From: Litoditis marina
Lineage: Eukaryota > Nematoda > Chromadorea > Rhabditida > Rhabditidae
DNA length: 64,000 nt
Direction: 5' to 3'
NCBI GenBank assembly: GCA_964036275.1
Contig: OZ038434.1
Coordinates: 22,991,879-23,055,878, forward strand
Part shown: positions 35,872 through 48,773 of the stretch, one piece after another
How the letters are laid out: each line of letters starts with the position of its first letter
Numbering within the stretch: position 1 is the stretch's first letter
Made by a program: the position numbers and the translations under genes
The notes under the pieces: model-generated
The model's database searches: none
What the model was told of the DNA's origin: nothing
What the model saw: the letters and a program-made list of their open reading frames with translations, nothing else

Positions 35872-37309
35872 ATATCGATTGGTATTTATTTACTGATTGG
35901 GGAGATCAAAACTATATTGATTATTGTTCTATCTTCTCAAAATCATAGATATCGAATGATATTGATTTTCCCAATGAGATCGGAACTGGGCTTACTGTAC
36001 CTGCAAATTGTTGAGAAGTAACTATTTATCGAATTTTCTCAGAATATCTAAAGTAAAGTCGTTTCACTAGGTCTATAAAACGATGTCTGTCAACTTTCAT
36101 GTAGTAACTCCTACAAAGAATATACTTCTCCAAAAGTACAGTCGAGTAGTCAAGTTTATTCCCAAACAAATTTCTCTTGTAAAAATTCTACGTTGTGGAT
36201 GATGCTAGAATTAACCAATTAACTCTATGAGGGTGATCATAGATTAGTTGTAGTTTGATCGGCACACACGGCGAAGATACAAATAAACAAAGTGAGATCA
36301 ACCTACAACACAGCAGAATTGACAAAAATTTACCGTTTGGGCAAATTCCGAACTGTTCAAGCTGTTTACTATTCTGGTAACAAACTTGAACATATATATT
36401 TTGATCAAAATTAATAACCTTATTCAAGTGTACTAACAACTTTTCACTATTGTACAGGTAAATACACCAAATGTGGCCTTATTTTTCTAAACAAATAGCA
36501 TTTCCTAACCTCGTTATATTGATGTTGATTATGCGTATATAATTTATGATGTGCTTAGATGTTTTGCGTGTCATCGCTTAATTCTAAAATAATAATATTC
36601 TCGTAATTGTTCTTTGATGCATTATTAACCAACTCTAGTGACCCATACTAAGAACGATGTACGTCTTAACTATTATTACTATAAAATATTTTTTGATATC
36701 TTCAAATTCTCTACAGTCCGGGAAATTATTGAAACCTAGACACGAGTTTATGTTAACATGTACTCATTAAACTATTTCTGTGACGGCATTTCAAAAAAGA
36801 GCAGTGTAGAAAGTAATTTCATGTTTTACATCAAATTAACGCAATAACTAACAATCAAAGCAGCAAAACAAAAACTTTCAACATTTTAAAAATTGCAAAA
36901 CCAATACACGTCAAAATAACCGGTGGAATCTTTAATAATAGTATAATCGATGTGACTAAACTATATGTAACATCCCGTTATAATCAACGCTTGAACGTTA
37001 TTCTTAACTATTTAACCACTCACAACACTTTAACCTTATCTTTACTTAAGATCAATCGTAGATTCTTAACAAAAACCAGAAACCATCCTATAGTGGTTGA
37101 ATTTAGTTAATTTTTAGGAGTTAATTTTACAAATGTGTCACATCTTTTACGCTACACGTCACACTATCATCAACAAATGATCGGTTACGTTAAATCGAGA
37201 TCAAAAACCACAAACTACAACTAAACTGGGTAGAGAACACATTGCCTGAGACAAAAAGGAGATCCGGGAGAATAATTGATAATTGATCAAGGCGGGGGGT
37301 CGAAATCGA
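35872..37309. other. Interval between the convergent RASEF and zinc-finger genes
   Basis: AT-rich. CATAGATATCGATTGGTATT, directly after the RASEF stop, is partly repeated at 35945-35965. A TGTAGTTTGATC element lies at 36248-36309. No gene recognised. Confidence 0.7.
36248..36309. mobile_element. Palindromic TGTAGTTTGATC mini-element
   Basis: Left TTGTAGTTTGATC, right GATCAACCTACAACACAGC, 62 bp. Same family as 31946. Confidence 0.8.
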
Positions 37310-40300
37310 TTATTGACCAGACGTCCCTGGCTGCTGAGCATTCTGAAATACAAACAAGTATATGAGGGAATGTCCGAATCATATAGTTTGATCTCGTTAC
37401 ACGGCAAGATTCACGACTTTGACCCTAAAAACAAAAAGACCAAACTACAAACACAATAGGATAGGTCAACCTATGGAAAAGCTGAACTCCCCAACTGAAA
37501 GATTACTATAATTATTATTATTATTACTATTATTAACTATAACTATACCTGTTCGACCATTCTCAGCAGTTGATCTCTGTCCATGTTCAACTGTCGCTTC
37601 GTCGACATCAGTTGCACCAACATCGCCTGCAGCTCCTGTTCTTCCTGAAATTAAATGGACCAACTATAACTGAACTATTATATTAATAATATATAGAGAA
37701 TTTAATATATAGATAGCCAGATATGATTTGGCCGATTCGGCTAAATAGCCGGCTGCACCAACATCGCCTGGTAATACTTCAGTGACATCATGTGCACTCT
37801 TCTAACCGGGTATTTCGGCAACGTAACCATTTTGGTAACCTGTCAAACTTCAGTAATAGACGCACTTCAGTAAGGTGTGACTATTGCTCGATAAGGGAGA
37901 CGTATTTCATTTCAAATATACAAAACGTTAAGATTCTGCATCAAAACCAGACCATTTTTACCGGCCTTGGCGCCTTTTAATCGGCAAACAGGTACTTTGC
38001 TGGCTGGTGTGATATACTGAAACTTCTTTTCTATCATTTATTTTACTATAAAATGAAAACTATTTATATACCTACCGCTTTCAACGCCTTCATCTGTTTC
38101 TCGCACTTGGCGATCGGATCCATTTTGGGAGGTCGCGAGAGACCATGACCGCCTCTGCCCTCTTCACTATCGCCCATCTGCAAGCAATGTAGTTTGGTCT
38201 GGATACCAGACAAAGTGACCAAACTACAAACACAGTGGAAAATGAGTGACACCGTGTATCACCCATCAGTAAGAATACACATGAAATGAATATTGAAACA
38301 ATATACACAGTATAAAATCGGTATAACAATAAACCCATTTTTGCCAGAAGGGATAATTCGCATATTTTCCTTTCACTGTCACCCATCTGCAATCAATGTT
38401 GTTTGATCTCAACCAAAAATCAATAGGATCGACCAAAAAGCGATGGATCAAACTACAAAAGGCAGCGGTAGAGCAAACAGACACTGTAGAGCTTTGCTTC
38501 AGAGTAACAGTTGATGAAGTATGAACTTTGCGTGACAGCTACAACGCGAGATAAATAGTGTGACTCAATCCGTTTGAGCTTGATCGTTGAGACTCAAAAA
38601 TTTGGTGAACTATCTGATATCTTATGACAATTTTTTTAATTGAAATTTTTACAAAATATTAAACGGCAACGGCAGCGATATCAATAAAGTATAAGATAGA
38701 CGAATAGGTTGAAACCAATACAAAGAGTTCATGAGAAAGACTTGAAAATTAGAAACAGTTTCATTCAAAATCGATATTGACAAATTGTTTCGAATATAAG
38801 TAAACATCATCTTGGAAAAAAATAACAACATATTCACAGCTCAAATATTATTCACATGGGCATAACAAAATCAATAACTTAAAAAACAAGTACCAAGTAG
38901 GGTACTAATCGGATAAACTATGAATGACTAATTTTTTCACATTGATACAATCCTACCTATAGCTAGAGAATGAAGATAGAAAACATCAACTATAGACTAT
39001 ACTAAACAACACGAGTAAAGGCTAACCAAACTAAAAAGGACAGAGATCATACTATGTATGATTGAATATCAATCATTCAAAACCTGAACGAATATAAACA
39101 AACAATCGCTTATTACGACTATAAAAACAAAACTCATATGAAAACGGTCAAAAAAACCAGTAAAACTATACCCCCTCCCTTCCTCAGAACTAAAAAGCAG
39201 CCTGAGATAGAGCCGAAAGACAAAGTATCTTATTAAAAACCTTGATATAATCAATAAACAACAACAAATCAGAGTTCATTCGATCGCGTTTCACCTGAAA
39301 ACGCATATTTTAATAATTCACCAACTTGGTCCAGAACAGAACAGAAACGTATAAAACCGATATCAGGAGGTTCAATAGTGAATACCGAAAATCTATTCAA
39401 AATTGACCGATGCTCTCAAAATCACAAAGATACTGTTTTCCAAATATGTCAGCTGGGTGATTAGAATATGTATAACTATGAACGTTTTACTTCAGCGATT
39501 TTATGATTTCAGCATTTCATTCTCTTTCCCAGTTCTATCTAAACAGTATACGAAAAAGTTTTCGACAGTACTGCAACTTTGCCGTATAAACATTGGAAAG
39601 TCCCCATGCGCATGTGAACTCTCTACTGTAGGAGTCTCAGTGGAAACGATATCGGCGAACATGCATTCCTTGAATTTGCATCAAAAAGAGCATTTTTCTT
39701 TCGATTTTGACTTTACTCAAACTCTGAAACATAACCGTAACCCACCGTACTTGCGGCTGCGTACATTGGGCCTCCTCTTGTACTGGATACTGATTTCCGG
39801 AAAACATTGTCTCCATTTTCCCAGGAAATTTTCCAAATCTTCGTTGGTTTCTGTACTGAGGCAACCCTGCCATTCTAGGTCTGGGTGGTGCTTTTTGTGG
39901 TGGTAACGGACCTGAAATAGGAAAGTATAAGAACTACCACTAGATTTGGAGAGAGTGGGGAAGGGAGAGAGAGAGGGGAGAGAGAAGAAAAGAAAGAGAG
40001 AGAGTGGAGTGTGTGGGACAGTGAGAGAGGGGGATAAAATGGACAGAGAAACGGAGAAAGAGGGGCTGGGGCGGAGAGAGAGAGAGCAAGAGAGAGGATA
40101 TAGAGACAAATAAAAGGGAAAGAGAGAAAGAGAGAGATAAAGAGAAACCCGCTCACATTTCTCAGTCCGACCCCTCGGAAATCGCACAACTTGCACTGTT
40201 TCCTGGCCTTCTTCCAATGGCAGCGCACATGGTCCAGGAACCTTGTTCTGCCGTATCGGGGCCTCCACAGAATACCCAACGAACAGTCCTGAAACAAAAA

Positions 40301-43300
40301 AACTTAGTTGTAGTTTGTAGTTTACTCCGTCAACACACACCAATATACCCATACTGAACTGTACTTTGTAATTTGATTTGCGCACACAGCAAAAATTGAA
40401 TTCACGTCTGGAAAAAGCAAAAGCCTGATTACCCAACGAGCAGTCCTATAAGACATGCACATGATCTGTCAAATATGAGTTGTACTTTGAACTTTGAACT
40501 ATGCACACAAAGCAAAGATGGCGACACGTATCGGTAGGGAATAAGGTGTGACTGGGCGCCAAAGAATACCAAATGAACAGTCCCGCAAAACATAATCTGA
40601 GTTGTACCTTGTACTTTGTACTTTGATCTGCGCACACGGCACATATTGCGAGTTGCGACTTAGGTCTAAAAGAAGAGCCAGTCGACGTTTTATTATGATT
40701 TTCATGATTAGGAGAAAAGTTTTCAAACTGTACGTACGGAACCTAATCTTAGACTTGGAGAATAGCAGAATAGTACAGAACTGATTTTGAAAATTAAGTT
40801 TTTGCCAGAAAAGGCTCCTTGCATGACTCCAACTTTATTTATGCATGCGACTAACTCTCATACACCAGAAATGTTGATCAGGTCCACAATTCTAAAATGT
40901 CCGAGTTCGCCAAAATTGGGTTGAGACTGTTGAGAGGAATCGCGTATTATTTTGTTAAAAATCGAGAAATCGTGTGTATCTAATTGCAATGTGCGCTCAT
41001 ACATCAGTAAAGTTGTCCGGATAGTCAGAAAAATTCAAAAAACGAAATACTTTTTCGCCGAAAAGAAGAAAAATGGTCTACCTTTGATGAAAAATCATAA
41101 AGTTTCACGTTTTGACATCTGAAAACGGACAACTTTTCGTTGCTCAGTCAGACCTTACTGGTATATGTGTGCGCTCCTTTTCGTAAAACAGTCAACTGAC
41201 TGATGTATGTCACTCACCTCATGACAACATTTGAAATAGCGCTCCCGATGTTCTTTCTTGGCTGTCTTCGAAGCTGTCGCCGAATTTAGGTGCGAGACCT
41301 GGGAAATAATGATTTTTAGGACACAAATCGATACATTTTTTACTGAATTTCGCTTGATTGAAGTACTACACAAATAGTAGGCCGTTTCTCTATTTAAAAA
41401 TACGTCAAATCTCAAATCTTATCAAAACAGTAGTCAAATTTGAAGGAAAGAAGCTTCTTTTTATTGAGTGGTTCTGACTATGTAGAAAATATTACCGGAG
41501 TACGAATTCACATATCAGTAAGGTAATTGTTTTTCATCAAAAATGAACAATTCCTCCCGATATTGGCCAAAAACAGCACTTTGTCCATCATAGGTAAAAG
41601 GTGCCATCCTGAGATGGTACTACATTCACCTTTTGAATGGATGCTACCGTCTTTCCCTCTCACTTTTGCAACAAGAGCGATCTGACCCCCTCCACTTTTG
41701 AAAAGCCCGGTTGAATCCCTTTTTACCTCGGTTGTCCATACACCAATTTACCAGTAAAGACCAATTACGGCAACTATTCGACAAAAAAGACCTCATGGTT
41801 ATTGAAACACGTAAAAGTTGATGATTTTGCATCAAAAAAAGACAAATCTTCCTGTTTTCGACGTGAAAATAGCCCTATTCCTGATTTTTCGTAGCTACTC
41901 GGCCAACTTCACTGGTACGAACTCACTGCTGACAATCTGCGTCGACAGCTTCTCAATGGGTAATTTCTTTCTTTTTGATCTACCAGATTTGAGGGGGTGA
42001 ACCCTTCCTCTTCTCCCATGGTGGACGAATCGGTACGGGACTGAAATAGAAGGAATTAGACATACACAAGTACAGTTGTCCGGCTAGTCAGAATCCTTTT
42101 CGCCGAAAAGAAGACAATCGTTCTAGGTCTACTTTTTTGCCGAAAAGAAGAAAATCGGTCTACTTTTGATGGAAAAATCATAAATTTTCATGTGTTCACA
42201 TCTAAAAACGGACTACTTTTTGTGGCTTAGTTGGACCTTACTGGTATTTGGATATTTCGCGAGGGAAGAGAAACGTCGAGTCAAGCAAGGCCTCTTATGA
42301 AATGGGCAGAAGTTAACAAATTTTCAGGAGAAGTTGCCGGTTGAAAACCAGCGAATTTCATGCAAAACTAGTGGAAATCGAATCAAAAATTGATGGAGAT
42401 CGCAGTTTTGAACTATTTAAAACTCAACAATGAGGAAGGTTATCGCGAGCTTTCAGGAGGAATGAGAGACCCTTGGCGGTGTATGTTTTCGGCAAACTTC
42501 AACTTTTTAGAATGAGGGGTCGTCCGCCGTAAGGCGGTTCAACGTCGTGGTCAAACCTGCTGACAGAGCTCTGCGATACGTGATTGAATATCAACAATTA
42601 GTTGAACTTGTATATAGAAGCATCGTGTTTTGTATAATGATTTCAATTTCCTAGTTTTTCTTATAATTTAATAACAATATTCAAACAACAACCTGCAATG
42701 GTGCTCTCCATCTATTCACAGTCCGTACCCTAGTACTTGACTAGTTACGTACCCTAGTCACAAAAAGAAACCACGTGAACGTGAGTAAATAATAGGTAAA
42801 TCTGAATACATACCATATTTCTTCTGACTAGCGGTGTATTCGTGCAATATTCCGTCTTCTCTACACCAGCTTCCCCCATAGAATGATGGCCAGGTGTCAC
42901 ACTGAAAGCACACAAAAGTAAGGACCCAGTTATTGCTAATTTGAAAACTCAGAACGGAACCATTCTCCAATTGAAACGTAAAACTTCATGATTTTGGGTC
43001 AAAAACACAAAGTTTGTCCAGAATTGTTCTGGCTATTCAGTTTGCCGAAATATCACTAAGCATATGTTCCCGTTTAAAGTTATGTACAAGGAGAAGACTA
43101 AAAATTTGTGTTTCTCTCGAGATTAGTAAACAGTTCGAACCATCAACCAATGCACCAACCACTTCGACAATGAAACCGAACTTTCCCTCAAAAACCCAAG
43201 AAAACCTCAGACTAACCCCTCCATATCAGCATGGAAATCGAAGGAGAAGTTACACGCCCCGTCGTCATCGTCAAATGGTCGGGAGAGGGCCGAGAGAAAA

Positions 43301-46300
43301 GATTCGTCCGGATTTTCTTGATTTTCCGCAGTTCCTGGACTCTCCGGAATTTCTAGACTTTCCGGATTCACGACGGCTCGTTGAGGAATCAGAATCATCT
43401 CATGTTCTTCGGCTACTTCTTCTTCCTTATGCGTACTCATCTCCTGAAAACACAGTAGAAATACGGATAAAATGACATTGCCAACTCTAATCGCTATTAT
43501 TGATACTCTGCAAGAATGAAAGTATATCAAACTTCAACTTTTTTCGGCCATTTCTGTATTTTCACCCTAATAGCCTGACTGTACAAAAAAAAATAGTCAT
43601 ACAACAATAGAAAGTTTCGAAACTTCGCCAATATCAAGAAAAGTTATCTATTTTTGATAAAGAATCATGGATTTTATCAACTGTAAATCCCAAACACGTT
43701 CCTCAGAACAGAACAGTCCGTCTTACTTGTGTGTCAATCTCACAGAACGAAGCCCGTTTTTCATTATAGCTCCGTGACACATGTAGGGTGAATTTATTGG
43801 ATGATACGTTAAATCACTCATTTTTCTCACAATCGGGATTTGGAACTAACCTATAGTTCAGTGTTTAGTATACTGATGAAAACTTAATCTCTTACCCTTA
43901 TTTGTAGCTTCGTTACCCAGAAAAAAAACCTGATTTCAAATCAAATGTTATGCACAGCAAAACCGCCTCATGTATGCTTCGTGAGAATTCATGATTTCGC
44001 ATTAGATAGTAGCGAACTTTTCCTATCGTGGCGGAAAGATCATTCTTTTTTGAATATTTTCCGCTACTCGGACAACTTTACTATGGCACGACCTCCTGAT
44101 TGCCTCCTGATTCATTGTGGTCATCTCTAAACTATAACAAATACGCTCGGCTCATACTCATACCCCGGTAAAATTGTCGAGATAGCCGAAAAGATTCGAA
44201 AAAAAGATCCCCTTTCGCCATTATCGAGAAAATTGCCCTTTATTGCTAAAAAAAACCAAGAACTTTGATATATTTCATTCATAAAGCTGATTTTTCGGGC
44301 ATAATGAGGATGAGTTGATCATAATTACCTGATTCACTGTAGTTGTGCCTGAACAATTGCTAGCGGCTGCTTCTACTCTACTTACTGTCCCTGAGGTTGA
44401 CGCTTTGCTGTTTTCAACTGAAATACACATAATTAAATATCATTCAATCAGATTGTTTTGGTCATTTAATGAGCTTATTTGGCTATAATTTACTCATTCT
44501 CATTCAAGTTTTTCCACCATTGTCAACTTAATAATAGATCATGGAAACGGTTCCCAGTACAATAATACTGAACCATATGTCTGGACTCTACTAGCACAAT
44601 TTTCGATTCAAATCTCTGAAACGTCTCGATGCCGCATCAACCAGACGTTCACAACTATTGGACGACTCTCTTAATTCTGAGTGACAGAACGAAAAATGGT
44701 GTAAATATCTATTTTTGGGTGATAAAAATGATATTTTTAGTTTTTAAAATCCAGATAATCACCTGATTTTTTGCGAGTTTTAGGTGATTATCTGGAGTAT
44801 TTCATGAATTGTGGGTGACCGAAATTCAGACGTCGTCTGGGGTTGTATACTTCAGCGCATCGAAAATAGTCAAATTTTTCCGAATTTGGTGAAATAACCG
44901 TCAGTTATTCACATTTTTATAGTTATTCGAGCAGTTTACCAAAGTAGAGTATGCACGAACCGTTCATAGAGATCTCGTGCAGCCGGTTTTCCTGACCTCG
45001 TGAATCCGGAAAACGCGTCTCCTCCGCTCTTGCTTCCCCTTCCTTCAGAGCGGCTGAAGAAGCATTTTCTTCCTTCACAACTGAAATAAAATCAATCAAG
45101 CACTTGATTCATTCATCCATTATGAGGTTATTAGATTCACAATTGGTATTATTAGATTATTAGTATAGTCTTTCAGGTGAAGTTATTTGAAAGCTAAAAA
45201 AGTATCCGCAATGGTTTTTCGATCGCCTCTTTTCGTTAAGAAGAAGAAGCTATATTTTCAACACGATTCTCACCCCATAGATTCTCTACAGAAAGAAACC
45301 CATTTTCCATTCAAAGTTGAAGATCTGCAAACAAACACCAGTAAGGTCTGACTAAGCGACAAAAATTAGATACGTAAAACGTAAACACGAGAAAGTTTTT
45401 GATTTTTCATCAAAAGTAGACTGATTGTCTTCTTTTCGGCGAAAAAGTAGTCCGTTTTTCTTTTTTTTTTTGACTATTCGGACAACTTTACTGGGGTATG
45501 TCTGCAAAACTCATGATTGTGCATGAGAAAAAAGCAAACTTGATCAAAGTTGGGGAGCAGGGAGCCGCTTTTATTCGAATTTTCAGGACAGTTTTACTGA
45601 AATGTGCTCACCTCTAGTACTATTTATAGGGACGAAATCGAGATTTGCCGAATTTACCGTCTCATGACGAAGTACGGCGGGCGCGGAAGCACCTTAAAGG
45701 AATAACATTGTATTGTTGGTATATTGTTTAAACGTTAAAACACGGATGTTAATCTTTCATTTCAGATAACTACAAAATGATACAACATAATACATGAAGA
45801 TGTTTATTAGCAGCGGTACATGAAGTTACTATTTAGTTCTATTATACCTAGATAAAACCTTCTCAATGTCGCACCTATATTATATTACTAATTGACAGAA
45901 ATAACGGAAAATGAGAGTGCCTCACATAGCCCAGGCCCAGCTTAGGCAACGAGTTAAACCATTAAAAAAGTGCTACATGGGCGAAATTCGTCTTTTCAGA
46001 CCCAACTCTATGGGATTTGAGGTATCTGAATCGAAAAACTGATTCCTTCTTGTGGAATAGCCACACATTACTGGTGTGTGGGTGCAAGACCCTCAAACTA
46101 TCTAGACAAACTATCACTATTCTACCAAAAAGACGCCTTTTTTCGATTAAAAAACCTTCAAATTAATGATTTTTTTATCAAAAATGGCAAATCTTCCTAA
46201 TATTAGCGGAAGATCCTGTTTTGTGAACTTTTCTGTCAATCGAACCAATACACTTGAATATGAATGAAACGTACCGGTAGCCCGCGAGTTGTCCACCGGA

Positions 46301-48323
46301 TGTATTGTGCTGATCGTACAGTTCATCAACTCGTTTCCCTCCAATCTCGATTGAATCTCCTCATTCTCTATCTTGACATCCGAAAACAATATTGAGGTCG
46401 TGGGGGGCAAACACCAGTGGCTCGTGCGGACTGCAACAACATGATATACCTTGCAATTTTCGAATGGTTCCTGATGTTTTTTTTAGAAGGGGGGGTCTTA
46501 TAGGCCGTAAAATCTGGAAGCTTTGTGGTAACCCTGGGGTGACCAAAAATTTGACCGACACTACCGCCGGTACGACCCTCCCCCTTAAAAAATGGAAATT
46601 CACCGAAAAATACGAAAATGCGAGAATTTCACGAAAATTGGCAAAAATCGCCATTATTACATTATTTTCAAAAATTTCCGCCCTGTCGGGGCCTTTACGA
46701 CCCCCCCCCTTAAAAATGTTGCACGCGTGCAACTTGTGGTCACCCCTGTGGTAAACTGATCACCTTTCTTTCAATTTTACTTTTTCTTATTAAAACATCA
46801 AGTTGAAATTTGTTGAAATTTGCAAAGCACGGAGCACATCATACATAGAGAAGCGTTTTCAATTCAGCTCGCTGAACTCCAATTCAAACGTCTTCGAAAT
46901 ACGTCAAATTGGGCTTGATCGAACAATTGAACAAACGACATTGCAAATGTGTATAAATGAATGATTAAAAAATTAAAAACAGACCAGGATTACGCTCCCG
47001 AACTTCCTGGGCTTCTCGCGTGGCGCTGCGGGCGGTTTTGGAGATGGGAGTTAGATAACTCTGGAAAGGAAGGGTTATATACTAGAAAATTCCGACTATT
47101 AAAATGAACCCTTGTTGATTGATAATTTTTTTGTACATTCAACTCAATCTCCGCTATTTTTCTGAACAGATACGCTCCAGTAAATTTGTTCAAATGTTCA
47201 TGAAAATTCGAGGACGGACTCGTATTTTGCGAATAAACATGAAAAGTTGACTATTTCTTGATTCGATCAAAAAACTTTCCTTTTTGTATAGTAGTGACAC
47301 CTAAAATACATACATGTTTCAAATTTAAATTAAACCCTAGTTATTCATCACCCACCACATCTTGATTCGTCGAGTCCGGCTCAGACTTCACTTGAAATGA
47401 GCTATTATCCTCTATTGAGGAAAAGTCAGACGACGTCACACCCGACGTATCGGGTAGGTCAGAAGCAGAAGAGCAGCGAATCTGGAATATATTACAATTA
47501 ACTAAAATTATACGCAAAATAAAAAAAAACATGGAACATTCGGGATTCGGACATTTGGCTGAATAGTCAGAGAACTTCGAAAATCGGTCCCTGATTCTAC
47601 TTGACGAGTTCTTATCGAAAACGGGTTCCTTCATCAACAAACTTGATTGCGGAGTATGAACAGTGGAAAACAAGGTTAATAGGTGTCCACCCCTCTTCTA
47701 CTCCTTCCATACCAATTTCATCAACACGTGACCCTAGTGAAAATAGATTCCTTTTCGCATTTCGCTAATATAAAAAAGATTGATTTTTTGAGGAACGAAA
47801 AACGGGTTAACTTTCATAGATTAGTAATGGTCATACCTCAGTCATGCTTGTCCCAAATTCATCTGAGGGCTGGGAAACCGAAGAAACCGACTGATTCCTG
47901 TCCGGAATAGTACTCGAAAGGGAAGGCCGATCTTTTCTATTTCTAGACATCGGAAGTTCGGCCATGACGCAATCCGATAGACCGACCGATTTCTGAAAAA
48001 AGACAGGTTAGAACACCGCTCTTCAAGAAGAAACCTGCTTTCCGATTGACACATTTCAAACTATATAATCCAGCATCAAACATGAGTTTGGAGAAAATGA
48101 GCTAATTTATTGAATCTCTCTATGTGGATATAAGAAATTTGACATATTTCAATCACAAAACAGAGACGTAGAAAGTTGAACTAACCAAAAGCGAGAGAAT
48201 ATTGATCCCACTGTTCTTCACTTCTTCTAGCCTCCTTCCATAGATGTTTACTTGAATATAGAATTTTGTAGACGCGTCAGGAAGGGCACTACCAGGAAGG
48301 GCACTGCCGATCGGATGTACCAT
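37310..48323 (-). CDS. C2H2 zinc-finger nuclear protein (17 exons), family not identified
   Basis: Probable DNA-binding or chromatin protein. Exons (minus): 48323-48186, 47992-47837, 47481-47356, 47060-46985, 46430-46275, 45692-45612, 45080-44961, 44417-44329, 43443-43217, 42901-42814, 42040-41984, 41298-41218, 40288-40157, 39911-39765, 38177-38076, 37644-37549, 37342-37310. Phases agree; 1905 nt, 634 residues. Residues 1-440 are low-complexity, acidic and Ser/Thr/Pro-rich, with a sumoylation-like VKSEPD. Finger 1 is atypical: C462-x4-C467-x17-H485-x3-H489 across two exons. Finger 2 is canonical: C497-x2-C500-x12-H513-x3-H517. Residues about 577-624 look coiled-coil (KQMKALKAEEQELQAMLVQL). 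The first ATG follows TTTACAG, a possible trans-splice acceptor. The donor of exon 14 was chosen for phase; exons 15-17 could instead be a separate 76-residue gene starting at CAG|ATG. I do not recognise the orthologue. Confidence 0.78.
37383..37450. mobile_element. Palindromic TGTAGTTTGATC mini-element
   Basis: ATAGTTTGATCTCGTTACACGGC at the left with GACCAAACTACAAACACA at the right, in the last intron of the zinc-finger gene. Confidence 0.8.
37750..37772 (-). repeat. Fragment of zinc-finger gene exon 16
   Basis: CTGCACCAACATCGCCTG matches the middle of exon 16 (37611-37629, TTGCACCAACATCGCCTG), about 140 bases away. Confidence 0.7.
38360..38480 (-). repeat. Copy of zinc-finger gene exon 15 start with its acceptor
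   Basis: Minus strand: AACATTGATTGCAG then ATGGGTGACAGTGAAAGG, against GCTTGCAG then ATGGGCGATAGTGAAGAG at the true exon (38177). A TGTAGTTTGATC-type pair precedes both, so the unit of at least 100 bp is tandemly duplicated. Confidence 0.85.
39940..40150 (+). repeat. GA tract after the donor of zinc-finger gene exon 13
   Basis: Purine-rich on the plus strand, so CT-rich in the transcript. It begins within a few bases of the exon 13 donor. Confidence 0.9.
40430..40600 (-). repeat. Two copies of the start of zinc-finger gene exon 13
   Basis: On the minus strand, GGACTGCTCGTTGGGTA (about 40447) and GGACTGTTCATTTGGTATTC (about 40584) copy the exon start GACTGTTCGTTGGGTATTC (40288). The farther copy still encodes DCSFGILWRP but lacks an acceptor AG. 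Confidence 0.88.
40991..41173. mobile_element. Inverted-repeat element with CAGTAAGGTC / GTTGTCCG ends, copy 1
   Basis: GTGCGCTCATACATCAGTAA at the left against CCTTACTGGTATATGTGTGC at the right. The interior has TTTTTCGCCGAAAAGAAG and GATGAAAAATCATAAA. Copies at 42068 and 45337; diverged relatives in most introns of this gene. Confidence 0.85.
42068..42252. mobile_element. Inverted-repeat element with CAGTAAGGTC / GTTGTCCG ends, copy 2
   Basis: Same orientation as copy 1, with CAGTTGTCCGGCTAGTCAG at the left and GTTGGACCTTACTGGTA at the right. The TTTTTGCCGAAAAGAAG block is duplicated inside. Confidence 0.85.
45337..45505. mobile_element. Inverted-repeat element with CAGTAAGGTC / GTTGTCCG ends, copy 3
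   Basis: Opposite orientation: ACCAGTAAGGTCTGACTAAG at the left, GACTATTCGGACAACTTTAC at the right, with TCTTCTTTTCGGCGAAAAAG inside. Confidence 0.88.
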
Positions 48324-48720
48324 TTCTGGCCTGTAAATGACATATGATGAAGAAACTGTACATATTCATACTTCAGAAAAGCGCCAATTTCAAAACATTG
48401 TACACCTTTGATTCACCCACGAAATACCAAATACCAATGAATAATGAAAAAGATCTTTCGAACCTTTCTACAGTAGAAAAGTACCCTGATGTTGAACTCA
48501 TCAATGTTTAACCGATTTTATAACCAAACTGAAAATAGCCAAATGAGGCTATTTTATCATATACGTTGAAAATCACTAGTACAGATAATTCTAACCAGTT
48601 TTCCTACATGTTACAAACTCAGGCAACAAACTACATAAATGAATAGAAGAGTTCATGGTATAGGAAGAGTTAACTTCAGTTTTATAGAAAAAGGTCGTCG
48701 GTTTATTAAATTGTTTTTAA

Positions 48721-48773
48721 AATGGTTTTCGCTCGACGACGTCGCCACCTTGCGCGCGTAAAAACCGGACGGG
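48721..48773 (+). other. Possible tiny first exon
   Basis: ATG followed by 16 codons reading MVFARRRRHLARVKTGR (Arg-rich), then the strong donor GTAAGTT. It sits 400 bases upstream of, and divergent from, the zinc-finger gene. No second exon was found, so it stays a weak candidate. Confidence 0.25.

Noticed and set aside
39403..39906. 167-codon plus-strand open frame
   Set aside because: Largely the antisense shadow of zinc-finger exon 14 plus adjacent intron.
42814..42901. Reading of this zinc-finger gene exon as CDTWPSFYGGSW...
   Set aside because: Attractive by eye, but the phase 2 end of exon 9 requires the frame GVTPGHHSMGEAG, which also keeps all later exons in frame.
43207..43530. 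Single-exon gene on the minus strand
   Set aside because: It is exon 9 of the zinc-finger gene (43217-43443) extended into its introns.
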